Part shown: piece after piece, positions 38,616 through 47,351 of the stretch
Numbering within the stretch: the first letter of the stretch is position 1
Layout of the letters: each line of letters opens with the position of its first letter
NCBI GenBank assembly: GCA_031411235.1
Contig: JANOAR010000060.1
Coordinates: 1 to 58,553 of the forward strand
Length of the DNA stretch: 58,553 nt
Reading direction: 5' to 3'
Origin: JANOAR01 sp031411235
GTDB taxonomy: Bacteria > Verrucomicrobiota > Verrucomicrobiia > Verrucomicrobiales > Verrucomicrobiaceae
Position numbers and translations under genes: made by a program
Notes under the pieces: generated by a model
Databases searched by the model: none
The model's input: only the letters and a program-made list of their open reading frames with translations
What the model was told of the DNA's origin: nothing

Positions 38616-38951
38616 GTGGGCAAAGCTGAACGGTAAAATGGGAGCGAAAGGGGGAAAGTGAGGCGCAGTGAGAAAGAGAACCAACGAGTCATGCTAAAAA
38701 CTAAAAACCCTAGCGCCCCAAAGGCACGAAGCACCAGAGCGGTAAGGTATGACAGATAAATGGTGAAAGACGTTGGATTTCATACGGCGTGGATAGCCAT
38801 GTAATCACAATCGAAGCAATCGAAGCAATCACTAATTCCCTTCAAACAAAAGGGCTAGAGCCGCGCCCATAGCCAGCGGGCTTCCCACAGCACCTCCCAA
38901 AAGTGGGAGGGGTGCATTCTGCCCCAAAACACAAGGCACGGGCACGCGCCA
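38616..38951. other. Gene-free stretch upstream of the giant gene
   Basis: 336 bases between moeA and the giant surface-protein gene. It must hold the promoter and leader of the giant gene. It includes a 9-nt tandem pair (tcgaagcaa at 38811-38819 and 38820-38828) and the hairpin listed separately at 38889-38914. No open frame with coding character and no RNA gene was recognised. Confidence 0.7.
38889..38914. terminator. Possible hairpin terminator after moeA
   Basis: A stem of cctccca (38893-38899) and tgggagg (38904-38910) with a 4-nt loop. It extends outward to gcac/gtgc with a 2-nt bulge. It lies about 40 nt beyond the moeA stop on the minus strand. No T-run follows on either strand, so termination is only a guess. 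Confidence 0.4.
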
Positions 38952-40169
38952 TCACACCAACAGCACCGAGCGCTGTGCCCCAGCCTCCACCACCTCGCCC
39001 TCGCCCAGCCGTAGCAGCGCATGGCTCTGGCTCAGGCCATACAGGGCATGGCTCTGCTGCCTGCCGCTGGTGGTGAAAACACCAGCCTCCAGCTTACCTC
39101 GCATATAGTGCGGACGATCCCCGCTATTGCTCAGCGACTCGGCCACCGTCACCACGGCACGCGGCCCTTCGCACTGCGCGGGTTCTGCCCCCAGCAGCCG
39201 CAGCAAGGCGGGGCGCACAAAGAGCTGATAAGTCACAAAGGCCGACACAGGATTTCCCGGCAGCCCGAATACCCGACAGCCCGGCTCCCCTGCCCCCTCG
39301 GGCCGTTGGGCAAAAAGGAAGGGCTTCCCCGGCTTCACCCGCACACGCCACAGCTCTGGCAGCAAGCCCAGCGCCGCCAGCGCGGGCTTCACATAATCAT
39401 GATCGCCCACGGATACCCCGCCCGAGATGATCACCACCTCACAGCGCCCCGTCAGCCCCCGCAGTGCCTCCGTCGTCGCTTGAAGATCATCGGCGCAGTG
39501 CTGCGCCTCGATATGGCTCGCCGGCAGTCTCAGCGCCCGCAGCAGCGCAACGAGCATCGGGCCATTGCTATTGTAGAGCTGCCCAGGCAGCAGCGGCTGG
39601 CCCGGCAAGACCAGTTCATCCCCCGTGCTCAGCACCGCCACGCGCGGCAAGCGAGGCATCGCCACCGTCGCCATGCCCTGCGATGCCAGCAGGCCCACAT
39701 GGCCGGGCCGCAGCACCTCGCCCGCCCGCAGCAGGCACTGGCCACGGCACAGGTCACTGCCCGCTCGCCGCACATTTTCCCCCACCTGCACCGTGTCGGT
39801 AGGGCAGATGAATCGCTTCCCGTCCGCCACCTCCAGCGTCACATCCTCCTGCATGAGCACCGCATCCGCCGCCCCCGGCATCGGTGCGCCCGTAAAAATC
39901 CGCAGCGCCTCCCCTGCCCCCAGTACATGGGCTTCGTCGCGGCCTGCGGCCTGCTCGGCGATCACCCGCAGCCGCTGCCCCAGCACCACCTCGGCGGCGC
40001 GTACGGCATAGCCATCCATCGCTGAGTTATCAAATCCCGGCAGCGCGACCTCGGCAAACAACGTGCGCCCCACAGGCCGCCCCAGCGCCTCCAGCAACGG
40101 CACTTCGACAAGGCCAGCAGGCGAATAGTGGGTTAGGATTCGAGCGAGGGCTTCGGCTTCAGTCAGCAT
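38952..40169 (-). CDS. moeA: Molybdopterin molybdenumtransferase
   Basis: Inserts molybdate into adenylylated molybdopterin in the last step of molybdenum cofactor synthesis. The 405-residue protein shows the MoeA N-terminal block FDNSAMDGYAVRAAEV, IFTGAPMPGAADAVLMQED, then the MoCF-binding fold with LSTGDELV, YNSNGPMLVALL, ISGGVSVGDHDYVKPAL and LPGNPVSAFVTYQLFVRPAL, and a C-terminal beta-barrel domain. Length is normal. No other moa/mog/mob gene is in the window, so this enzyme is separated from its pathway. It precedes the giant gene on the same strand but is 336 nt away. Confidence 0.97.
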   Translation of the reverse strand: MLTEAEALARILTHYSPAGLVEVPLLEALGRPVGRTLFAEVALPGFDNSAMDGYAVRAAEVVLGQRLRVIAEQAAGRDEAHVLGAGEALRIFTGAPMPGAADAVLMQEDVTLEVADGKRFICPTDTVQVGENVRRAGSDLCRGQCLLRAGEVLRPGHVGLLASQGMATVAMPRLPRVAVLSTGDELVLPGQPLLPGQLYNSNGPMLVALLRALRLPASHIEAQHCADDLQATTEALRGLTGRCEVVIISGGVSVGDHDYVKPALAALGLLPELWRVRVKPGKPFLFAQRPEGAGEPGCRVFGLPGNPVSAFVTYQLFVRPALLRLLGAEPAQCEGPRAVVTVAESLSNSGDRPHYMRGKLEAGVFTTSGRQQSHALYGLSQSHALLRLGEGEVVEAGAQRSVLLV

Positions 40170-40222
40170 CGCAGAAAGAAGAGCCTATGCGCCCATCACG
40201 CAACCACCGGAGGAAGCATGGC

Positions 40223-43200
40223 TCACTTCAGCGTCATCAGGTAGCTCAGCAGATCGGTCACTTGTGATTCGTTCAAACCATCGAGCAGACCCTCGGGCAT
40301 CAATGAGCGACGGATGTATTTCGTGCTGCGCACATCGGCCTTCGCGATACGGCGGTCGGGCGTGCCGGGCTGGCGGACAATGTAGGCGTCCTTGTCATCG
40401 CTGACGTAAAAGGCATCGACGATATCGCCGCTCTTCAGCTCGGTGCGGAAGATACGGTAGCCCGCTTCCATCGCGGCGTTGGGCGTCATGATATTGCGCA
40501 GCACGCCCTCCAGGCCCATCGCGCCAGCACCGCTCAGGTTCGGCCCGATCTGGGCACCCGCATTGCCGATCTGGTGGCAGACCATGCAGATGGTGCTGAG
40601 CACTTTTCCATTCTCGAGGTTGCCGGGCTTGTGGCCGAGGGCGCTGTACTTGGCAAACTTGGTGTCCAGGGCGGCGGCTTGCTCGGGGGTGAGCAGTGGC
40701 GGCGTGTCGATGGTCTTGGCGATGCGTGCGCCTTTGCTGAGGCGGCTCTTGGCGATGGCATAGGAGGGATTAGACTTCGCAGACGGATCCAGCGAACGGT
40801 CGAAGTTCGCCCGTATCTCCGCCGCCGAGCGCTCGGTCGTCCACACACGAAACTCCGTCATCGCGCCTTCGGTTCCCTTCCCCGTCTGCGTCCAGCCGAT
40901 GTTGCACTGGTCGAATTTCACCATGCTCGTCTTGCTGCTTACCGCATCGAGTTCACCGTTTTGGTAAATCTTGAAGCTACCCTTCGCATCGCGAGTGACG
41001 GCGATATGTGTCCACAAATCCGGGGTCATCGGCTTCTTCGCCACGACCACATCGTGCAAATTTTGATCAGCGATCCACACCCGGAACTTGCCTTGGAAGA
41101 AGTTCATATCGAGCTGCTTGGCCGCGCCCAGGATGCCGTCATTGTTGTGAATATTGCCTGTCAGCCGCACCCAACACTCCACGGTGAATGGCCCGTCCAG
41201 CGTCAGCTTGCTCTCCACAAACGCAGCCTCCGAGCCATCCAGCAGCAGCACCTCGTGGAAGATGCCCCCGAGCTGAGTTTGCAGCTTTTCCAGCGCAGGA
41301 TCGTTGCCCAACACCGTGGCGAGGCGCTCGACCGTGGGGCCATCCAGATCGGCCTGTGGCAGGGTTTTATCGAGTAAAGCGGCGACGATGGTCTTTGCTC
41401 CCGCCTTGGTGGAGGACAGAGCATTCAAGGCCGAGCGGCGCTGCGAAGTGCCCAGCGTGGGGTACAGCACCAGCACCCTTTGGGCCGCATCCGGGGCTTT
41501 GCTCGCAGCGAGGGCTTCCAGTGCCGCATCGCGCAGCATGGGATCGGTGGAAGTCGCAAGCGAGGCGAAGAGGTCGGAGGCAATGCTGCGCAGTTCGCGC
41601 AGCGCTTGCAAGGCCGCTAAGCTAGGCTTGGCAGCCTTCGCCATCGCCACCAGATCATCTTCGAGCGCTACCAGTTGGAAGCCCCCGATCAACCCCACCG
41701 CAAGGCTGCGCTCCCCTTCACTGCCACCGAGCAACGCCTTCGCCGCTTCGCTTAAAAACGGTGCCAGCTTCGCGGGATCAAGCTTGGTCTTCTGCGCGAG
41801 CAGCGTCTCCGCCACGGCAACGCGCGAAGCAGGCTTGGCCAGCAACGCTTTGAGCGCATCGCCACAGCCGGGCTCCGTGGGATACTGCGCGAGGCGCAGC
41901 AGTTCCTCATCATTCGGTGCCCGGTCGAGCAGCGTCAAAAGCTTCGCGACACGCGCGGCGCTAGCTTTGGGCTCCAGCGCCAGCGAGGCAAGCACGCGAG
42001 CCTCAACGGGGAGCTTTGCGGCTTCGGGGGTGTCGAGGAACTTGGCGACGACCTCGGGATGACGCTCCAAAAACATGCGCACGAGGTAGCGCTCGAACTC
42101 GCGGTCATAGGCTTCGCCGACGGGGATTTGTTTGCCATTGCGCGAGGCGGCGGTGGGGCCTCGGAGGGAGGGCTTGGCGAAGCTGAGGAGCAACGACATA
42201 TCGTCTGTCATTTCACCATCGCTTCCATTCGCCACCGTAGAGTTGCCAAAAGCTAAACCTGCCGATTTGATTACTTCTTGTCTCACATCTGGTGAGGAAT
42301 CATGGATCAAAGCAGGCACTACGGTCTTGAAGCCATTTCCAAAGGTGAACGGATCACCCGAAGGCGTAATCCGTCCGCTCGCTGCAACTGCTTGTTGCCT
42401 CATCTGAGCAACCGAACTGCCCATTAGAGCTGGCAATTTGCTCAACTCAATGAGCGCCATGTGATTGTCGATCATACTGCCCAGAGCCCACAAGGATTGT
42501 ATCCGCATTGCCGACTTCGCAGTGTTGTCTGCCGTTACACTTCGCAATGCAGATAGGAGGGACTGGTATTCAAATGCGGCCGCGTCACCCGCGCTGTTCC
42601 AACGATCAACTATCGTCTGCCAAGCGATGTGCGCTCGCGCCGTCGGCTGTGTGCCCAGCATCGCGATCAACGCCTCGGTGCTCAGCTTGGTGAAGTCGGG
42701 GATGTCGATGCGCGACGGAGCGCGGCCCTCCGAGGCCGCAGCACTTGGCCCTTGCCCTGCGCTGGGATTTTCGGCAGCGCTTGGTAGCTTCGCAGCAACG
42801 GCGGGTTGGGGCTTGGCGGAGTCTTCGTGTTTGCCTCGCACTGCGGCTTCGGAGAGCCGCGCTCCGCTTGCTGCGGTGGCCTTCACCCGCCAAATCCGAC
42901 CGCGCGTCTTGTCGCGGTCGGGATGTGCCCGTGGCACCTCGTTGTGGCTGATGATCTTGTTGTACCAATCCACGATGTAAATGCAGCCGTCCGGGCCGTT
43001 GGTCATCGCCACGGGGCGGAAGAAGGGATCGTCGCAGGTGATGAGGTCGGGCAGTTGTTCGAGCTTCCATTGCGAACCGTTGCGCGTCATTTCGAGGATT
43101 TGGACTTTCGAGATGATGGGGTTGGCGACGGCCATGATGAGGGTGTCGGATGATGCTCGCGCGCGTTGGAGTCCAGCCTTTAGGCGTTCCGGGGGCGGCG

Positions 43201-45346
43201 GATTTGATGAGGCGGCTAAAGCCTGAACTCCAACTGGCCCTGCGATGTCTTCCATCAATGCCAGTCCGCTCAAGCCCGTGCCGCCCATGCGCACCTCCGT
43301 CTGCGGCGGCATCTCGGGCTGGTAGCTTTTTTTCAGGCTCTCCATGCCGCCGGGGTAGTAGGCGTATTCGTGGAAGGGCATGACGGGGTAGCCGTAGTCG
43401 TTGGCCTCTTGGATGAAGGCCTCGCCTTCGCCCGTGATGACGAGGCCCCAGATGTTGTTCGGCCCCACGCTGGTGACTTCAAACTCGCTGCCATCGGGCC
43501 GCATTCGAGCCATGCTGCACTTGGGCCAATCGACGATCTTGTCGCTGCCGGGCTTGTGGACTTTGCTGTTGTTAAACAACCCCTGGGCCAACCAAATCCA
43601 ACCGCCGGGAGCACGGGTAAACTGGTGCGGAAACAGGTGTGAGTCCTGCACGCCGAAGCCAGTGAGCACGACCTCATGCGTATCGGCCTTGCCATCGCCA
43701 TCGGTATCTTTGAAGAGCTTCAAGTCATGCCCATGCTGCACATAGGCGCTGTCGCCATTGCCCCAGGGCAAAAGGCCCACAGGGATGGCGAGGCCTTCGG
43801 CGAAGATGGTGGGATTCGTCAAACCGCCAACGGGCAGGGCATTCACGGCCTCGCGAGGATAGAAGAGCACTTTGTCCTTGCCTTTGCCCGCATACACGGC
43901 CTCGGCAGCAGCGGGATTTTCATTGGCATCAATGGGATATTCGAGCGCGGTCTGCGTCCACAGGCGTCCGCGTTGATCGAAGTACACGCTGACGAACTTG
44001 CCCAGCCCCTCGGATTCTTTGACGACGAGTTCGATCTCGTAGCCCGGTGGCAGATGGAAGAGCTTTTGCTGTTCCTCGGCGGTCTTCGCGCTGCCCTGCA
44101 CGGCGTTGTAGCTGGTGTCGCGCTTCTCGCCTTTGACGTTCTGGAAGGCGGCGGTGGCTTTGGGTTTATTCCCCAGGGTGAGTTGCCACGCCTCCTCGGA
44201 GGTCATGCCGATGACTTCGGTAAAGGCGGCTTCGCTAAGTTTCCCCGTATGGCCACGGCGGTTCAGCTCGGCCATGAGGTTGGTGGGCTTGCCGATCTGC
44301 ACCTTGGCCAGCAGCGAAGCGGCGGGATCATAGCCGGAAGTGTAGGGCCGCAGCGGGCTGGGCTTGAAGGCGAGGCCGCGCCCAGGCTCATAATAATAGT
44401 AGCGCACGTAGTCGGCGATGCCTTCGACGAGCCAGCCAGGTGAGCCCTGGGGATAAGCCTGGATGACGTGGACTAACTCATGGACGAGGGCACCGACATC
44501 ATCGGGATGCGATTTGAAATACGCGCTACTGGCTTCGATGACGGCCCCCTTCGCATGGGCAACGCCGGGCATGTCCTTGAATCGCAAGGTGACCGCCGTG
44601 GGCGTCTCGTAGTCCACGCCCAGAATGTGGCGGATGCGGGGGTACCAGGCCTTCAGCGTGGGCTCGGCCTTGGCGAGGAATCCGGGGGGCGCGAGGGCAG
44701 CCCCTTCGACGGTGAGGACGAGCGGCGAGGGCGCTGGGAGTTCCTCGAGGGTCACATCCTTGACCTGCACGAGGCAGACGCCGCCGCTGTGGACTTGCGG
44801 GGCGATCTGGCCGTCGAGGATGATGCCGGGGTCTTTCTCGGTGTAGTCGAGGCAGTGGACGCCGTTGATCCAGGTCTGAATGCGCGGGCCTTCGGCGCGG
44901 ATCCGATACTCGTTCCAGCCGAAGACATCGACCTTGGCAGCGAGCGCGGCGGCATCGAGCGGCTCGGCGATGACTTTGTTGCGGCGGTGCTCGTCGTAAA
45001 TCTTGCCAAACCACCCCGCGCCGCAGTCGATCTGGTAGCCGCTCATGGCGTGGCCCGTGCGCTGGCTGCGTATCTGGATGCCGCTGTTCAACATGCCCGT
45101 CGTGGGGTCGCCGCTGACCTTGATTTTGAGCACCAGCTCGAAGTCAGCGTAGCTCTGGGTCGTGCTGATGAAGTCGTTCGCTTTGATTTTTTCCGTCGTG
45201 GAGCCCCCCGTGATCATGCCGCCCTCGACGTGCCAGAGGGCGGGGTCGAAGTCCCAGCCGTTGAGGGTCTTGCCATCAAAAAGGGCGATGGGCTGGGCGA
45301 GCGCGGAGGCGGTGAAGGTGAGGAGAGCGAGAAGGGTGTAGCGCAT
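40223..45346 (-). CDS. Multidomain PVC-type cytochrome c protein: DUF1080, BSP metallopeptidase-like, beta-propeller, HEAT, LamG, CxxCH
   Basis: 1707 residues from the ATG at 45346, where the signal peptide MRYTLLALLTFTASALAQ begins; the longer start at 45400 lacks support. In order: DUF1080 sugar-hydrolase-like fold (19-205, IALFDGKTLNGWDF); basic-secretory-protein metallopeptidase fold (about 205-430) with HELVHVIQ at 289-296 and WLVEGIADYVR; PVC-type dehydrogenase-like propeller (about 428-823, LPPGYEIELVV); HEAT repeats (about 880-1340); a LamG/concanavalin domain (about 1366-1516); and a cytochrome c domain with the heme motif CMVCH at 1587-1591. Such proteins are periplasmic or outer-surface and are thought to bind and oxidise or cleave carbohydrates; the substrate is unknown here. 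The zinc motif looks intact. Two palindromic DNA elements (43165-43234, 42716-42866) are translated within it as atypical Pro- and Ala/Ser-rich inserts. The stretch about 42190-42620 looks AT-richer than its surroundings. Confidence 0.88.
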   Translation of the reverse strand: MRYTLLALLTFTASALAQPIALFDGKTLNGWDFDPALWHVEGGMITGGSTTEKIKANDFISTTQSYADFELVLKIKVSGDPTTGMLNSGIQIRSQRTGHAMSGYQIDCGAGWFGKIYDEHRRNKVIAEPLDAAALAAKVDVFGWNEYRIRAEGPRIQTWINGVHCLDYTEKDPGIILDGQIAPQVHSGGVCLVQVKDVTLEELPAPSPLVLTVEGAALAPPGFLAKAEPTLKAWYPRIRHILGVDYETPTAVTLRFKDMPGVAHAKGAVIEASSAYFKSHPDDVGALVHELVHVIQAYPQGSPGWLVEGIADYVRYYYYEPGRGLAFKPSPLRPYTSGYDPAASLLAKVQIGKPTNLMAELNRRGHTGKLSEAAFTEVIGMTSEEAWQLTLGNKPKATAAFQNVKGEKRDTSYNAVQGSAKTAEEQQKLFHLPPGYEIELVVKESEGLGKFVSVYFDQRGRLWTQTALEYPIDANENPAAAEAVYAGKGKDKVLFYPREAVNALPVGGLTNPTIFAEGLAIPVGLLPWGNGDSAYVQHGHDLKLFKDTDGDGKADTHEVVLTGFGVQDSHLFPHQFTRAPGGWIWLAQGLFNNSKVHKPGSDKIVDWPKCSMARMRPDGSEFEVTSVGPNNIWGLVITGEGEAFIQEANDYGYPVMPFHEYAYYPGGMESLKKSYQPEMPPQTEVRMGGTGLSGLALMEDIAGPVGVQALAASSNPPPPERLKAGLQRARASSDTLIMAVANPIISKVQILEMTRNGSQWKLEQLPDLITCDDPFFRPVAMTNGPDGCIYIVDWYNKIISHNEVPRAHPDRDKTRGRIWRVKATAASGARLSEAAVRGKHEDSAKPQPAVAAKLPSAAENPSAGQGPSAAASEGRAPSRIDIPDFTKLSTEALIAMLGTQPTARAHIAWQTIVDRWNSAGDAAAFEYQSLLSALRSVTADNTAKSAMRIQSLWALGSMIDNHMALIELSKLPALMGSSVAQMRQQAVAASGRITPSGDPFTFGNGFKTVVPALIHDSSPDVRQEVIKSAGLAFGNSTVANGSDGEMTDDMSLLLSFAKPSLRGPTAASRNGKQIPVGEAYDREFERYLVRMFLERHPEVVAKFLDTPEAAKLPVEARVLASLALEPKASAARVAKLLTLLDRAPNDEELLRLAQYPTEPGCGDALKALLAKPASRVAVAETLLAQKTKLDPAKLAPFLSEAAKALLGGSEGERSLAVGLIGGFQLVALEDDLVAMAKAAKPSLAALQALRELRSIASDLFASLATSTDPMLRDAALEALAASKAPDAAQRVLVLYPTLGTSQRRSALNALSSTKAGAKTIVAALLDKTLPQADLDGPTVERLATVLGNDPALEKLQTQLGGIFHEVLLLDGSEAAFVESKLTLDGPFTVECWVRLTGNIHNNDGILGAAKQLDMNFFQGKFRVWIADQNLHDVVVAKKPMTPDLWTHIAVTRDAKGSFKIYQNGELDAVSSKTSMVKFDQCNIGWTQTGKGTEGAMTEFRVWTTERSAAEIRANFDRSLDPSAKSNPSYAIAKSRLSKGARIAKTIDTPPLLTPEQAAALDTKFAKYSALGHKPGNLENGKVLSTICMVCHQIGNAGAQIGPNLSGAGAMGLEGVLRNIMTPNAAMEAGYRIFRTELKSGDIVDAFYVSDDKDAYIVRQPGTPDRRIAKADVRSTKYIRRSLMPEGLLDGLNESQVTDLLSYLMTLK
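42716..42866. repeat. Palindromic element inside the PVC-protein gene (26-nt arms)
   Basis: Left arm 42716-42741 (cggagcgcggccctccgagg...) and right arm 42841-42866 are inverted copies matching at 24 of 26 positions, with 99 nt between them. The whole is read through in frame: the arms encode SGARLSEAAVRG and AAASEGRAPSRI, and the interior encodes an Ala/Pro/Ser-rich, low-complexity segment. It lies at the junction between the propeller and the HEAT repeats, where an insertion would be tolerated. Confidence 0.85.
43165..43234. repeat. REP-like palindrome inside the PVC-protein gene (21-nt arms)
   Basis: Left arm 43165-43185 (gttggagtccagcctttagg...) and right arm 43214-43234 (ggctaaagcctgaactccaa...) pair at 18 of 21 positions around a 28-nt loop. 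On the coding strand it is read as VGVQALAASSNPPPPERLKA followed by GLQRA, a Pro-rich insert in the propeller domain between MEDIAGP and the blade that continues ASSDTLIMAVANPIISK. Confidence 0.88.
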
Positions 45347-45441
45347 AGTGAGATGAAGAACGGAGATCATTGCAGCAGCTTCGCACGAACGTGTCCACAT
45401 ACAGGTGACTGAAACGCACCTGATTCACGACGGAGGAACGC

Positions 45442-45750
45442 TCAGTCACACTCGTGATCACAGACCACCACGCGAGCGAGGCGCGGCACTACCTTACCCA
45501 CAGCGGCCTGGTGCGCCGGATGCGGCAGGTAGGCGTCACGAGCGACAGCGCTTTCGAATAGCATAACAAAGCTATGCGTGAACCCTTCGCTCAAGCCTTC
45601 GGAGCTGGTGTTTGTTCCCCAGGTAAGATTCAGGATGCCAGGGATCTGCCTGGGCAGGGCCTCGATGATGCGCCAGACATCGGCGATGTCCTCCGCTGTG
45701 CAGGTGTCCTTGAATTGAAAGAAGGCGATGTGCTTGGTTCGCTTGGTCAT
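45442..45750 (-). CDS. Dabb-family (stress-responsive alpha/beta-barrel) small protein
   Basis: A 102-residue protein with the dimeric alpha/beta-barrel signature: HIAFFQFKDTCTAEDIADVW at the N-terminus, IPGILNLTWGTNTSSEG in the middle, THSFVMLFESAVARDAYLPH and HPAHQAAVGKVVPRL at the end. Family members form small ferredoxin-fold dimers; some are enzymes, most are uncharacterised. I start at the ATG at 45750, preceded by a purine-rich stretch; the longer ATG at 45816 would run into mqo. It follows the mqo stop by 31 nt, so the two are probably co-transcribed. Confidence 0.88.
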   Translation of the reverse strand: MTKRTKHIAFFQFKDTCTAEDIADVWRIIEALPRQIPGILNLTWGTNTSSEGLSEGFTHSFVMLFESAVARDAYLPHPAHQAAVGKVVPRLARVVVCDHECD

Positions 45751-45781
45751 GGTGGGATGGTGGATGAATAGGTTAGATGCA

Positions 45782-47275
45782 TCAGCGCAGTCCGAGATGC
45801 TCTTCGGCCAGCACACTTACGGCGCGGAAGCGCTCGGCATTGACCATCGGCTGAAGATCCTCGTCATACGTGGGGATCATCGCCTTCATGTGCGCATGGC
45901 CTTGCTCGGTGCTCAGCAGATGAGGAAAACATTTTTTGATCACCTGCAGCACGATGTTGACCGATACCGACGCACCCGGCGAGGCACCAAGCAACGCAGA
46001 GAGCGTGCAGTCGGCATCAGTGATGACCTCCGTGCCGTAATGGACAATGCCCGCCTCGCCATCAGTCTTCTTGATGGCTTGCACGCGGATTCCTGCATCG
46101 ATCAAACGCCAGTCCTTCGCCTCGGCGGAGGGATAAAAGATATGCAGCGCCTTCATCCGGTCTGCCATACTTTGCGTGCCTTGCTGAATCAGGTAGCGCA
46201 CCAAGTCGATGTTGTGGATGCCGATGTTGATCAGTGTGGCGAGGTTATCAGGGCGCACCGAGAACGGCAGATCCGTGTAACTGCCCTTCTTGTGCAGGAA
46301 CTTTGTAGTCCACGCGGCGAAGGGGCCGAAGAGCAGCGTCTTCTTACCGTCCAACATGCGTGTGTCCAGGTGCGGCACGGCCATGGTGGGCGCGGCGTCC
46401 AAGGCCTGGCCATACACCTTCGCCTCATGCCGTGCGACGACATCAGGGTTGTCACAAATCAACCATTGCCCGCCAATGGGGAAGCCGCCGAGGCCCTTCG
46501 CTTCGGGGATTCCCGCCTTCTGCAACAACGTCAGACTGCCGCCGCCCGCCCCGACGAACACAAACCTCGCCCGGTTCGTGAGCGCCTCGCCAGTGGCTGT
46601 CTCGCGAACGGTCACCTGCCACCCATCGCTCGTGCGTTGTAAGTCGGTCACACGATGCCCCGTCGCAATACCACAGCGTTCTTGCTTTCCCAGCCAACCC
46701 AGCAATCGCCGCGCAATCTCGCCGAAGTTCACATCCGTGCCGTTCACCGCCCGCGTGGCCGCGATGGGCGTCGCTTGATCTCGTCCCTGCACGAGCAGTG
46801 GTGCCCAGGAAGCGATGGTAGCGCGGTCGGTCGTATAGTCCATGCCCTGGAAGAAGGGGTGCGCCGTGAGCGCCGCATGTCGCGCGTGGAGGAAATCTAC
46901 CTTCTCCTGACCATACACAAAACTCAAGTGCGGCAGTGGCGTGATGAAGTCCGCTGGCCGCTCGATCATCCCGCTCGCCACCGCGTGTCCCCAGAACTGC
47001 TTCGAGTGCTCGAACTGCTCAAAGATCTCGATCACCTTGCTCACATCCACCGAGCCATCGGCCTCACACTTTGGCGTGTAGCTGAGTTCGCAAAGGCCAG
47101 CGTGTCCGGTGCCAGCGTTGTTCCAACCGTCCGAGCTTTCTTGGGCTAGGCCATCGGTCACTTCATAGACCTGGATAGCAAGATGGGGATCCAGCCGTTT
47201 CAGCAAAGCCCCCAGATTTGCGGACATGATACCGCTGCCGACGAGGATGATGTCTGGGTTCTCAATGATGCTCAT
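45782..47275 (-). CDS. mqo: Malate:quinone oxidoreductase
   Basis: Membrane-peripheral FAD enzyme oxidising malate to oxaloacetate and passing electrons to quinone. The 497-residue protein has the N-terminal FAD-binding motif DIILVGSGIMSANLGALLKR, QESSDGWNNAGTGHAGLCEL, TDVNFGEIARRLL, and the C-terminal LLGASPGASVSVNIVLQVIK, all typical of Mqo. Length is standard. Followed by the Dabb gene after 31 nt; an AraC regulator lies just upstream on the same strand (77-nt gap), so it could be controlled by it, though this is only positional. Confidence 0.96.
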   Translation of the reverse strand: MSIIENPDIILVGSGIMSANLGALLKRLDPHLAIQVYEVTDGLAQESSDGWNNAGTGHAGLCELSYTPKCEADGSVDVSKVIEIFEQFEHSKQFWGHAVASGMIERPADFITPLPHLSFVYGQEKVDFLHARHAALTAHPFFQGMDYTTDRATIASWAPLLVQGRDQATPIAATRAVNGTDVNFGEIARRLLGWLGKQERCGIATGHRVTDLQRTSDGWQVTVRETATGEALTNRARFVFVGAGGGSLTLLQKAGIPEAKGLGGFPIGGQWLICDNPDVVARHEAKVYGQALDAAPTMAVPHLDTRMLDGKKTLLFGPFAAWTTKFLHKKGSYTDLPFSVRPDNLATLINIGIHNIDLVRYLIQQGTQSMADRMKALHIFYPSAEAKDWRLIDAGIRVQAIKKTDGEAGIVHYGTEVITDADCTLSALLGASPGASVSVNIVLQVIKKCFPHLLSTEQGHAHMKAMIPTYDEDLQPMVNAERFRAVSVLAEEHLGLR

Positions 47276-47351
47276 GGGGATGAAGACTCAACGACAGACC
47301 TCCGCATCAACAAGTAGCACTCGGCCACCACTGAGTGATTCAAACGCACCT

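Noticed and set aside
38811..38828. 9-nt tandem pair tcgaagcaa before the giant gene
   Set aside because: Two units of 9 nt can arise by chance and there is no sign of function.
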